The notes below the pieces were generated by a model. That model made no database searches and was not told the DNA's origin. It saw only the letters and a program-made list of their open reading frames with translations. This document shows, one piece after another, positions 1 to 10,800 of a stretch of DNA of 64,000 bases. A program made the translations under genes and the position numbers. Numbering within the stretch: position 1 is the first letter of the stretch; every line of letters begins with the position of its first letter. This DNA comes from Perkinsus olseni (lineage: Eukaryota; Perkinsozoa; Perkinsida; Perkinsidae): positions 168,534 to 232,533 of the forward strand of contig JABANP010000037.1 in assembly GCA_013115135.1 (NCBI GenBank), read 5' to 3'.

Positions 1-2
1 GC

Positions 3-754
3 TCTAGAGGATCCACTTGTGCTGGGCGGAGCGAAGGTCGAAATGATGAGGCTGGGGGTCGGAGAATAGAGAGAGCTGATGAGGAGAGCTTCTTCAGTTG
101 CACTGAGGACAGTGATGAGGCCATGAGGGAAGTTGCTGAGCTCGAGCGTGTATTTCATGGAAAAAAGATACCGCTACGAAGAGTCTCAGAAAAGGGCCAC
201 CGCGTAGAACACCTCCTAGGCGTCGCCAAAGCTCCGTGGATGGCGGCACTTGTTCACCGAGAACGGACGCTCGCTTCGAGAGACTCTCCACCTGTCCCGA
301 TGCGCCCCTATCCGCTCTCTGCAAAGAGGAGGTTAGTAAGGTTGACGAGGCGGGCCCGAGCAATAAGGAAGCGGATGAAGCGGGTGACACCTTCGACGTA
401 GAAGTGATCGGTGGTAAGAGTGATGTCGCTCACGCTGCCACGTACCCTCGACCTGACGACCTCGGCCAGTGCTCCGATCCGTCCAGTCCGACGATATCTA
501 GTGCTGAGGAATGCTGCATTGATGGTTACTCGTCGGCCGGCGATATAGATGCTAATAACAAGGAGAATGTGAAGGTTGATGAGGCTTATGAAGCGCAGTA
601 CGCTTCGGTGGTGGTGGATGATGGTGGTGGCGAAGAAGATGTGGGCCCGGTATCGGACCCGAAGTACATAGTTCGTCATGAGTTTATTGGACAGAGCGGC
701 GAGGAGGTACTTGGGGTGGTGCATCTTGAGTATCTTAGGTTGATGCTTGCTTGA
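3..754 (+). CDS. Acidic hypothetical protein, 3' part (5' end outside window)
   Basis: An open frame runs from base 3 to about 149 and reads as a charged, Glu/Asp-rich segment. A frame change near 150-190, best explained by a short GT-AG intron, leads into an Arg/Pro-rich stretch (RKGPPRRTPPRRR) and then a long acidic, Ser-rich tail that stops at 754. I recognise no domain. The composition (basic patch, then acidic low-complexity) suggests a disordered nuclear or regulatory protein, but that is inference. The gene is truncated by the window edge. The last exon could also be spliced onward, because GT and AG pairs occur around 708-790. Confidence 0.4.
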
Positions 755-1753
755 TATGAGAGATGTCTGATTGTTATTGATCTCTCAGATGTCAGTAGTC
801 CGTGGAGAGCTACTGCGGGTGAGACGGGAATCCTCAAATGGATGGGCACTGGTAATTCGTGGCGCGCGGTCACGACGATCGAGTACGCCTCCCCCTTGTA
901 GGTTCGCCGGTATCGTGATGCGATACCGCACACTTGGGGGTGGGTGCCCCGAGGAATCCTGGACCCTCTGCCGGGGAAAGGCCACCGTTGATGATGATGG
1001 CTTCGCCTCTTAATTCATATAAAGACCACGAATAGGTTACTGGAATACCACGACTATGTGCATGCGTGCACTGGTCATACCATAACTTCCCCAACTCCCG
1101 ACTTAGAGCGCACTCTTTATCGTACATTGATTTCAGACTAAGACTAGTGCTTAGGCAGTAGTACATATTAGTATAGTACATCCCGACTCCTTCCGCTACT
1201 ACGTACGAACCCTTCCAGTATTTTGAGGGTATCCATCGCCTACGCGATTTGTGTCACTATTTCATTCGTATCTTAGCTCCTGTTGTGTTAGTGCGGTTCA
1301 GGAAAAAATACCTCACCGGGGATCGAACCTGGGACTGTCTTCGACAGTGTTGATGGAGCTCAGCTTCCTGCCAAAGATACTCTCAGAAAAGATACCCCTT
1401 ATCTAGCCTACGTGCCAAATTCGACGCGACAACGAGTCTGTGGAACGCAACACCGAGTCCATCGGTAAGTTGTAAGCACACCAGCATGAAATCCAACTCA
1501 GCCGGCGGCGGCGTCGAACTTTGAATCGGCATACACAGAAGCCCGTGTCCCGGCTGCTGCTCACATGGCATCTCGACTCGCAGTGAATTCCTCGGGAGGA
1601 GCGTCGAGTCCCTCAGCTTCACGAGAGTCTTGTACTACTCCAACTGAACAGCCTTTCAGGGTGTCAGTCCTCGGGAACGGGGCAGGATGGGCGTTGAAGG
1701 GGGAGGAGGTGCTCAGGCTCTTCTTTCTGCAGTACTGTTTGTAATATAACTCG
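755..1753. other. Intergenic spacer with a tRNA-like box B segment
   Basis: About 1 kb lies between the acidic gene and the J-domain gene. Small open frames at 771-1013 and on the minus strand at 1383-1761 show no recognisable protein features. The only structured item is a minus-strand tRNA-like segment at about 1308-1385 followed by a T-run. I see nothing else I can name. Confidence 0.4.
1308..1379 (-). other. tRNA-like segment with box B and T-run (not a clean tRNA)
   Basis: Read on the minus strand, this carries a TGGCAG...TGAGC box A-like stretch, then a GGTTCGATCCCCG box B-like stretch at normal tRNA spacing, then a TTTTTT run typical of Pol III termination. The acceptor and T-stem pairing is imperfect and the anticodon arm has a wrong-sized loop, so I do not call a functional tRNA. 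A related arrangement occurs at about 63347-63425. A degenerate tRNA or a tRNA-derived short repeat is the best reading. Confidence 0.25.
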
Positions 1754-3176
1754 ATGGCCATTGATTGTGAAGAGGCGGCATTTTACCGCCAAGTAGTGGA
1801 TGAAAGTAAAGACGACGCGTCGTCCATCGTAAGCCCAGGAGAAGCCGAGGGCTTCCGAGGTGTATCTCGTGTATAGGATCTCTATGACGTGCTGCGGGTG
1901 GAACGGGAAGCGTCACCGAAGGATATCAAGAAGGCTTATAGGAAGCTAGCAGTTCGGTGGCATCCCGACAAGCACCGGTAGAGACTTCAGAGGCGACCTA
2001 CGTCAGTGGGGAAGTGTCGCTGCTCTGCTCAGGAATGACTTTGATAAAAAATTTGCCGAGAGCGTTTTCAAGCTCATAGCAAGAGCCTACGAGGTCCTTT
2101 CTGACGAGGATAGTCGGGCCGACTATGACGCGGGGGGATTCAACTCCGGCATCTTCTGTGAGCTGATGATGGTGCTCATGTCCTGGGGGTGATGGCAGTG
2201 CATTAGGTACTGATGGTGCCTTTGCGGGAGGAGGATTTAGTTGCCCTGACCCGAACGACAGCGAAGCCTTCGAGACGTTCTTCAAGAATGTGGGTATCCT
2301 GATGTTGGGGTTGAGGAGTTGATGATTTCTCTCAGTTCTTTGATGATACTGATACCACCGGGAAGCAGTACGGTGAATGGAGTTTGAATGATCTTGACAA
2401 CTACACTCAGCTCAAGTAAGGGGGCTTCCGAGCCGCCTACTATGGTCCTCCATGGCCCCTGCGCGTTTCCTGTCAGTATGGCCCACGTCGAGCGTGACTC
2501 CCCGCATATGGTTGATATCGTGAAGTGTGGTATGAGATATCTCGCGGCGGTAGGTTGCCGGCTTCGATCTGGCCTCCGCCATCTGATGTCTTTCAGGTTG
2601 TCGATGACTTTGACGTCAAGAATGTGGCCCTACTTCGGCATGATCGGATAGACTGTATATACGTTTTGTTGGCCTATGACATGGAACGTAGGAGCGCGCA
2701 TACCACTTCTTTCGCAACTCTCATGATTTATCGCCATCAGGATCGCTGTCCCAAGAGACGTTCTTCGATGGATATGGGATTAGCTACTATGATGCCCCTC
2801 TACAGAGCGCCATTGCTCCGAGGTGGCTCGACTGCAATGTACGATACTTCCACGTTCGGTACTTGAGCTAAGCTGTCGTTTAGTGGAGCCCTTCGGTGGC
2901 TCATACACGCTCTACACGCATTTATCACTTGGCTCTCTGCCTTCTCAGAATACTGATGGCCGTCCCGTTGACCAGGAGACATCTTCTTTAAAGGAGCTCA
3001 GCTTGGAAGAGTAAGCACCGCCAACTGCAACTGAGGTTGAACAGATCTCCGCTGCTTTGAGTGACTCAAATTTAGTCAAGCACGGACTTTATCTCAGATT
3101 CATAGCTCGTCAAGAAGCGGAGAAGGCGTATCTAGCATCCCAGGGACTAACTCCCGACGACTTTCTGTTTGCTTAG
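1754..3176 (+). CDS. J-domain (DnaJ-like) co-chaperone, multi-exon
   Basis: A J domain recruits and activates an Hsp70 ATPase. The ATG at 1754 opens a 25-residue exon. A 48-nt GTAAGC...TAG intron (1829-1876) follows, and exon 2 reads [13 protein letters not shown] through the HPD motif (WHPDKH). An intron at 1978-2032 interrupts the domain just after HPD. Exon 3 gives the [18 protein letters not shown] part of helix III and a DYDAGGF end. Further short introns follow at about 2149-2197, 2289-2335 and 2417-2477. C-terminal exons contain a Gly/Phe-rich patch and an aromatic segment ([13 protein letters not shown]), ending at the TAG at 3176. No zinc-finger repeats and no clear signal peptide are seen, so it is a J protein of unassigned type. 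The J domain is certain; the exact C-terminal splice sites are not. Confidence 0.8.
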
Positions 3177-4100
3177 TATCTACTACGTTCCAGATGTTCC
3201 CTGTACAGCTTGCCCTGTTCAGTGTTGTGTGCAATGGGCACTCCCGCGGGCCGTGCATAGCCTCCACTAACTCCCTCATGGGTTGAGTCTTTTAGAAGTT
3301 CTCCGACTTGCCCTCTCTATTCTGTGAGACTATGCCTGTCGCCACTAAGCTCACGACTCAGCAGGTCGCTTCAATGATAGCGAGCAGAACGCCTAAATGG
3401 ACGCAGGTAGGGGACGGCCCAGTTCTCGATCCGACAACATTACGGACGGCATCATGTCTCATATTCCATGCTATTCGTTCTTCATCCGGGAATCCTGGAC
3501 CGGGATACCCTGCAGCTTCTCTTGATCAACTTGAATCTCCAGGATACCCGTAGTAGCTGCGCGTGCCGTTGGCTCGAAATGAAATTGCGGAATGTGGCAG
3601 AAAGCGGTTGAGCATTATTCACTCATGGCAGGGTAGAGCGCTAGTAGCGCCGCGCTACTTTTGAATGCTGGCGGCGGTTGAACGAAATGTCCACTGGAGC
3701 TGAGCAAAAACGTGAAGAGAGTCCAACTCACCCAACTTGCGGATTCGACGCTTTCTGAATGCTGCTTGTGTTCCCCCTTCTACGATAGAGTAAAGTACTT
3801 CAAGATTCGGACATATCCGACCAGAACTCCAAGCCTAGGGCCTCCATTTGACAGCCGCTCAGCGACGCGAAGCTGGCCGACCCAGTGATTTCCGGCGGGA
3901 ATGGCCCGTCGTAGCAATGACCTCGGGTCAAGCGGTAGAGCATAGCGTCGTCGACGAGGTTCGACAAACCTGGTTCGTACCATCCAAAGGTTTAGTGTCC
4001 TCTGCGATGAGAGCAACGTACATAAACACGTATCTATTTTCCTGTGAATCGTCGATGAGGTGGCTGACTGGTACAATGTGAACCCCACGGAAGACCCGGA
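3177..4100. other. Spacer with no assignable gene
   Basis: Open frames at 3308-3553 and 3848-4081 (plus) and 3780-4088 (minus) have no recognisable domains. The stretch immediately before the RNase H relic may be further decayed retroelement, but I cannot identify reverse transcriptase motifs in it. Confidence 0.35.
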
Positions 4101-4104
4101 TCTT

Positions 4105-4480
4105 TGGGAGCGTCTGAGTTGAGGGCGTAGCGGGCGACCGATCAGGACTCCTGACTCAGAACTCCGGAGTCGGGGGACATCGGCTTCTTGGAGCTGGCAG
4201 CCATCTCATATCGGTGTGCGAGTTATGGAATCGCGAGCATGCAAGAGTGATGGTGCTTAGATGGGAGTGTTGCAGTGTTCTGCGACAACATGGCCACTGT
4301 GGCAGCGATCAACTCGGGGTCATCTAGCTCGAAATCCATGAGGCTTCCCTCTTGGGTGGCTCACTACATGGGCGAACGGACTAACCGCTCAGCACGTCCC
4401 GGGCGCGAACAACACGCTCGCGGACGCTTTGAGCCGCATCTCCCGCTCCGATCTGGTTCGATCAGGTGCCAGCTGAGTGT
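4105..4480 (+). mobile_element. Decayed retroelement fragment (RNase H region)
   Basis: One frame reads DIGFLELAAISYRCA and then, past an in-frame TGA, VFCDNMATVAAINSGSSSS. A neighbouring frame reads LTAQHVPGANNTLADALSR. These are the three hallmarks of retrotransposon RNase H: a Glu in an LELxA helix, the Asp of a DN motif followed by AAINSG, and the HVPGxxNxxADxLSR end. They match Ty3- or DIRS-type elements. The in-frame stop and the frame change between the last two motifs show it is not functional. No LTRs, integrase or recombinase could be recognised on either side. Perkinsus-type genomes carry many such relics. Confidence 0.7.
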
Positions 4481-5088
4481 TTTAAAGTCGACGTGAGAGT
4501 TTCAGGGTGAGGGTGATGGATAACCACGTCGTTTTCGTGGTCTTGAGTCACATTTTCTGGCGAGTGTATGAGTATCAGTCTCTGGGTTGGTCTCATCCGG
4601 TGGAGCGTACCCTTGCATTTGCCGCCCTAATGGTGGTGCGTCGTACTCGGTACGGGCTCCTGACTCGACTTGGTGTTTTCCAACTTCGAGCCTCCTCCAA
4701 GTTGGAGATCAATAGGGCTTAGTTCAATGATGTTCCTCGCCCTGATCACAACCGACAGCCGTGCCGTCACAGCACCCAGGATTTGCGTTATGGGAGTCTT
4801 GGCGATTCGCCAATGGCGAAGACTAGGCATTCTAGAATTACTATCGGGGTTGAGCATCTACAATTAGAGTAAATGTATAATATAGCAGGCGGAAGGAGCG
4901 GATTGAGTGAAGCGCATGGGTGTAAAATGTGCCCGTGAAATATGTTCTATGCGAGAAAATGATTTTCTAAAAATCTGTATTAGCAAGAAATTTAGTATCT
5001 TGTCTACCCGGAATTTCGCAGGGTTGAAGAGCTGTCCCCTTTCTGATCCTCAGCCAGGGCTCACCGTATATTATTTTCGTTGTTGCAG
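4481..5088. other. Spacer upstream of the dehydratase gene
   Basis: The open frame at 4507-4722 directly follows the RNase H relic and could be more retroelement debris, but it has no motif I can name. The stretch from 4870 is AT-richer and should hold the promoter and first exon of the dehydratase. I could not place that first exon with confidence. Confidence 0.35.
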
Positions 5089-5385
5089 GTTGGTGCAGCT
5101 GAGAAAATCAGCCGTAACTTCAAATTCCGCAACTTCAATGAGGCCTTTGGCTTCATGACCAGAGTTGCTCTCTACGCTGAAAAGGTGAGCTCCTCCTCCT
5201 CTTCTAAAGATGCTAGTCATCAGCTTCATCATCAGGCTGATCATCATCCCAATTGGTATAACGTGTATAACAAGGTTGATGTCGAGCTGTCGACTCATGA
5301 TGCAGGCGGAGTCACTGAGAAGGTGATACCCAGCCGGGCTTGTTGATTCCTGCAGGACCTCGTGGCTACTGATGATCATATTTGA
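5089..5385 (+). CDS. Pterin-4-alpha-carbinolamine dehydratase (PCD/DCoH), visible exons
   Basis: PCD dehydrates 4a-hydroxytetrahydrobiopterin and so recycles the pterin cofactor of aromatic amino acid hydroxylases. Three exons are clear: 5089-5184, 5236-5322 and 5356-5385, separated by introns of 51 and 33 nt with GTGAGC/GTGATA donors and CAG acceptors. They encode the family core: [35 protein letters not shown] and [13 protein letters not shown]. The HHP motif and the later His and Asp of the PROSITE-like signature are all present. The protein ends 10 residues after the last intron. The N-terminal exon, which normally carries a Gly-Trp before this core, was not found with confidence, so the true start is upstream of 5089. 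Confidence 0.88.
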
Positions 5386-5669
5386 AGGAATATTGAGCAG
5401 CATTCGCTTCTTCTCGTCCTCGTTTTCCTGTGGGAGGTTTTCCTCGGCGTACTAAGGTGAATTTGTCGACTCATGGTACCCCGTTATTGTCAGGATTTTT
5501 CCCTAGCGGAGAAGATGGATAAGATAGCTGACACTATGGGACAGTAGAGTGCTTCGAACATGACAGAGTTTTATAAGAGATTGTTTCTCCAGTTGTTCGT
5601 AGTTGAGTTGTAGTCACGTCATCATCGCCAGCACATGCAGCTGCCATAGGCTCGCCCTTCAGGGGTTCA

Positions 5670-6407
5670 CTAGGTCTCGTTCCTACCATGCCTCTCTCTT
5701 CTCCCCTCTTCACGCGTCGTGGGCAGTCTGGCATATTGCGGAGCTCGATAAGAGGTAGTTTTTGCTGGGCTGTTATGCCAGATCGTTATAAATGCTGTAT
5801 CCCTGCTAAAAACACAGTGTTTCGGTGGGTGGTCTCTACTAGGCGCCTCCGCTGTGGTCTTACCGAATGTGGCCTTGATTGAGACACTCCTGTTACCTGC
5901 ACTCGCCTCAGCGTCTCGAGCCTCGTTCGCTTCCTCGCCTTCGTCGTTCAACAGCCCTCTTCGACGAGCCACCTGGGGACGTGGACGAGTACGGCGAGGT
6001 TGGCCAGGGTCCAGCGGTAACGTCGCAGATAATACGGCCTGATAGAGGAGGCAAAGTCAGTCGACGCACGGACGTACGCATGGCCATTTCTTCTCCTCGC
6101 AGTTCGAAAAGGCCTATCATTTGGGTGCCTTCGCGGACAAAAAGAAGGATAAGTTGGGGAAGTCAGAGAGAGCGGAGCGTAGGTCGAATTTCTGTAGAGT
6201 TGTGTGTGAGCGTGTGCTGGTAAGGTGATGCGTTCTGGGCTGATATACGCTCACAGAGTCAGTCCAAAGTACGTCAAGGTGACGCAGTTGAATAAGGACA
6301 GACGAGAAGCTAGAAAGAAGCACCGAGAGGAGCAGGGCAGCATAGAGGAGCCCCAGGTCGTAGCGGGGTTGGCGTTGGCCCGGGGGTATCTTGCTGTTCC
6401 ATTGTAG
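5670..6407 (+). CDS. Unrecognised spliced gene (tentative)
   Basis: Several plus-strand pieces look coding but do not form one frame. They are an Ala/Ser-rich segment near 5850-5960, an acidic LFDEPPGDVDEYGEVG segment near 5960-6010, a Lys-rich FEKAYHLGAFADKKKDK segment near 6105-6150, and a basic tail (SPKYVKVTQLNKDRREARKK) that stops at 6407. Candidate GT and AG sites exist between them. No domain is recognised. The boundaries are estimates and the gene may start further upstream. Confidence 0.3.
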
Positions 6408-6949
6408 CAACGATAAAAGGTTAGCCACTAGAACGATAGAGTCCGTTATCCCTCGCGAATTAGAGTGTTCGAGAATATTTGGTATGCTGGCCTTTCTGCA
6501 CATAGTAGAGCTTCGTAGGCTGGTGTGCTAGTGCAGGTGGACTGGGTGGATAGCTAGTTTTTCACGAGTGCCCGGTGCGAATCCATTACTTTCATTGAAC
6601 CATGGTATCCTATGTTGAACCATCAAAACTTTGGGTGGACTTGTGCTGCAGGTGCTGATATTTACTCGTATGGCTGGTAGGCGAATTCGTAACAACGAAG
6701 TGATTGAGACTTGCAATTGTAGTCTTGACGTGACCGTCGGCGGCGCCCCTCGTACTGAGAAACGCGCGAATATACCATGTACAGCGCGATGCACGGAGGA
6801 AGTTTCGATCGAGATTGAGACCTTCGCTTCATTCTCAATTCGAAATTTCCAAATAGGAATGCTTTCGTTGCATACCGTGTAGCTCATGGTCTGCCGTCGC
6901 CTGTCCACTGAATGAACCCCATTGGTACTGCCGTCCGTGACGAAAACAT

Positions 6950-7520
6950 CGTGGTCAGGCGACGAAGGCTCTGGAAGAGTTCTTCGAGGAGGGTAAAGTG
7001 GCCGAGGACCTCAAGTCCAAGTTTGGCGAGCTACCTCAAGTTGGATTCGTGCCCACGGTAAGATGCTCTTCCATTGCTCAACACTCGCTGCTGCTTCATT
7101 CCTGCGTACTTGTCCCTCTTGGCGGTGCTGACTGAATGTGTTTGGCCTGCTTGTGTCGTAGTGCTGCGTGAGAGGCTCTCATGGTGGAGCTCTCGCCGGC
7201 TCATTCAGGCGTCGATATCAACTCTGGGAGACCCATTGGAGAGGACGGAGGAGCAGGGGAAGCCTCGGAGCACCTTAGAGGAGGCAAACGAAACCGCAGT
7301 AGGAGAAGTTGGTCAGGCGAAGGAGGTAGCAGGATCCGCGGGCGGGAATTCGCAACAGCGGCCATGAGGGCGGCGTGGCTCGCCGACCGTATTAGAGGTT
7401 GCAGAGACGGTGGGTTGTTGGTAGGTTACCGACTTCGTGGAGAGGGGCATGCTCACGCCTGAGAAGGGTCGATTGGAGAGCCTCTTGCAGGGCACGTCCA
7501 GTGTGGAGGCTCTGGTGAGT
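6950..7520 (+). CDS. Unrecognised exons (tentative)
   Basis: After an AG at about 6958, a frame reads TKALEEFFEEGKVAEDLKSKF and continues to a GTAAGA donor near 7060. Near 7428-7512 another frame reads DFVERGMLTPEKGRLESLL and ends at GTGAGT. Both look like helical coding sequence with proper splice donors. They may be N-terminal exons of the HPR/RAP gene that follows, or a separate gene. I recognise no domain. Confidence 0.3.
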
Positions 7521-7892
7521 CCGAAGACTGACTGACGATAGAAGATGAAGTCATGGCCCTTTGCACATCCTATCAATCGAACCATCTCTCCACACAGTTT
7601 TTGCTTGATGCCACCGTGTCGACGAGTTTTGCTGCTCTGCTTCTTCATCACGTGGGTATCCAGTCGATAGTATTCTCTTAGACGAGTTGAGACCTTGAAT
7701 GTTCATCTTGGTAGAACCCTGCCCTCTACTGAATTCCATACGTATAGTGTGCTCGTCTGTCTGTAATAGAGCTCTCCTCAGCTCACTTCGAATCCGGAGT
7801 GCCTGGCGCTGCAGCATCGTTTGTCAAAGTCGAAGACCAGCGGCCAAGTGAGTGCAGTAGGTGGGGGATGTCCGTGGAGGCCTCTGTTGTAG

Positions 7893-10800
7893 GTACTGGC
7901 ATTGGTAGCCGATGAGCTTGAAGTCATGGATGGCATAAACCTAGCCACGGCACTTCATCGTATTGCTAAGCACTCCAAGTCTTATCAAGTCTCACAAGTT
8001 GCCAATGACCCACGGTGAGTTGCTGTTGTGTCACCAGCTGAGCGAGACATAGCGTATCTAATGGTTTTGAAGGAATTTTAACACTGTCTACTCGTAAGTA
8101 TCCCGAGCTCGACTTTAGATGAGGAGAGGAGCCAGTTGTGAACGAACAGTTGTTGTTGATAGCAGCTTGTTGTGATGTCGTCATATTATGGTATAGGGTT
8201 GAGCGTTGTAGGCGGTTCATCATCCGTAGATACACGGCTCTGACGGATCGTCTAGGAGCTAACCTGAGCTCCTTGGACGGAGTTGGTCTCATGAACACAC
8301 TATGGGCATTGGTACGCTTGAACACAGGTAGTAGCGGTGTCGTGGTGGCGGCCCTGCCGTGAGGCGCATGGTCGCCTTCTCAGCTTCACCGAAGTGGATA
8401 TCGGAGCTACTGGATCGATGCATCAACAGCGTGGATCAATTGGAGCCAAAGCAGCTCGGTAGGCAGAGTTCTTCGCACCTCTAATAACTCGCCCTTCACC
8501 TCACTATGTCCACTTATACATGGTTCACGATCTCGCCCCCTTTCCCTCGGTCGTACTAGTATGAGTACTATTTGAGATTCACCCGGGTTCGATACCCGGT
8601 GAGAGCACTCGCTTCATTTCCGTTGAGAGTACGGCCTCGGAGCCTAGGGCTAGTATAACCCTCACTGCTGCTCCTCCTTTAGGCCAAGGTCTCTACTGCG
8701 TGTATAGGATGTCCAAGCATGTGGCCCCTACCGATGCCGTCAAGGCTCTCCAGTCAGCCCTTCATGGCCAGGTCCGTGCTAGACTAGACCACTTCACCGA
8801 CAGTCATGAGCTTGTCAGTGTTTGTAAGCAGGCTTAGTCCTGGTAATAGATACCTCTGGCAAGAGTATTTTGTCAGGTACATCGCTCGCTAAGCTAGGAG
8901 TTCGGGATGAGACGGTATTCTCGGCGTTGGGCTCTCGAGTGTCCGACAAGATGGATGATTTCGATATGGAGGTGAGCTTCCTCAGTGACTGCTTCGTGGA
9001 AGGTTTCGTGCTGTCATCAGGATATTGCAGCTGTGTCGTGGGCCTTCGCTCGAGCTAAGTTCACTGACAGGGAGCTCTTCCGGAAGATACGGGAATCTCT
9101 GACCGTGAGTATGTGCGTGCGTGCCAATACCAACTTTTCCGGAACTTCAGGTTCGAACTACCGAGTGTTCTGTGAAGTCTCTAGTGTCACTGACGTGGAG
9201 CTTGTCGAAGCTCGGTGAAACTGGCGGCGAGGAGGACTTGTTCCGTTACACCCTGGCGCCGACCATCCGATCGTAAGAGCCTTACTGTCGTTCACCGTCA
9301 CTGCGCCACGAAATTAGTTTGAACGATGGACCTCATTGCTCTGTAGTTTTCCTATCAGTCGGCGCTAGGTACATGCTGGAGTACAGCGTACAGGATCTTT
9401 GCGCTCTCGCGTGGAGTTTTGCCAATGCTAACATCAATGATGTTGATTTCATGAGCGACATAGCCCACGCCCTCATGCCCAAGACAAGGGATATGAACTG
9501 CCAAGTACGCTGGTTCTCGCTAGCTGGATCCATCGAGTGCTCCTCAGGACGTTTGCTCGGCTGTGGTAGCTCTGGCGTCATTGCATTACTCCCATAAGGA
9601 ACTGTAGTATTTGAGAGGGGGACGGTCGGTCGCCATTCCGCGGTCCATCTGTTAAGACTCCATTTTCTGCTGCGAGGATGGGGTTTCTGGAAACCGTCGT
9701 CCATTGACGATGACCGCCAACGTTAATTGAATGACTTTTTCGGGGCATTTTTTATTCTGAGAGTAGAGGGGTAGATAGCGTGTGACTGTATGATAGCATG
9801 GATCATTCCTCCCGCATAGTACTGTCGGTCTCGGAGCTCTATGAGAAAAGCTGGTTTCTCGGCCACAGGTTCGAGGCGTTGAAGCAGCAGTCCTTCCGTC
9901 TGATGCAGACATTCACTCCCTTGCAGCTCAGCCGGACTCTCTATGGTTTCGGAGTGGCTGGTGTGAGGGATAAGAAGCTGTAGGCTGGCGCTGGTGCTGC
10001 TTTGGCACGTGCAACCAGGAAGCATCGGGCTTGTCAGGTTCTATGAGATGGCACTTACCTCCATTGGCAAGCTGCATTTAATGTATGCTAAGAACGTGTG
10101 CGATGTAGGCCTGATATAATACCAAAACTTTCCCGAATCATTTCTTAACGGAACCGGTGAAAGCATCGCTGGGCATTCTTCGGCTATCGGTAGATACTGT
10201 CGGCATTGATGGAGGCTGACTACCTCATACCTGAGCTCACGAGGCCGCTGCTAGACCATCTTGGCCGCCAGCTGGACCGCCTTGGCCCAACGGAGTGCGT
10301 GCAATTGCTAACGGTGATAGGGCGGAGCGAAGCTGTCTTTAACTCGGCCCGCTAGTGTAGTTTCTCTTTGCATCTTTCCGATATAGTCTACGGAAAATTG
10401 GCATTCTCATCGTTCACTGGAAATTGATAAAACGGGTGCTCGTTTGGTGTGCGTGGGGTCGATCACCTTCCTCAGGTGGTGGCTCATGTGGAGCCGAGCG
10501 AGCAGCGGTCGAGTCTTGGGGAGGCGGTGGCCGAGCAGCTGAGTAATATTAGAATCTTTACTGTGCGGAGAAGGATCGTGACGTATCTTGTAGGGCCTAA
10601 AATGAAGACCACAGTTCGGTGGATCCCAAGCGGTCCAGAGATAGCTGACGTGTTGCAGTCGTTCGTACTGCTAGAGTAGTATAATAGGGATGGCAACGCT
10701 CTCAACTCTCGCTGATGGTCAAGAGTCGGCCGAATGCCCTGGTCGTTAATTTACCATCAATAAAGGGAAACCTCATCTTAGCATGATCTTTACTGATCTC

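Noticed and set aside
8540..8606. A functional tRNA with a GGTTCGATACC box B
   Set aside because: The T-arm and D-arm pair well, but there is no room for an anticodon arm and the acceptor strands do not pair.
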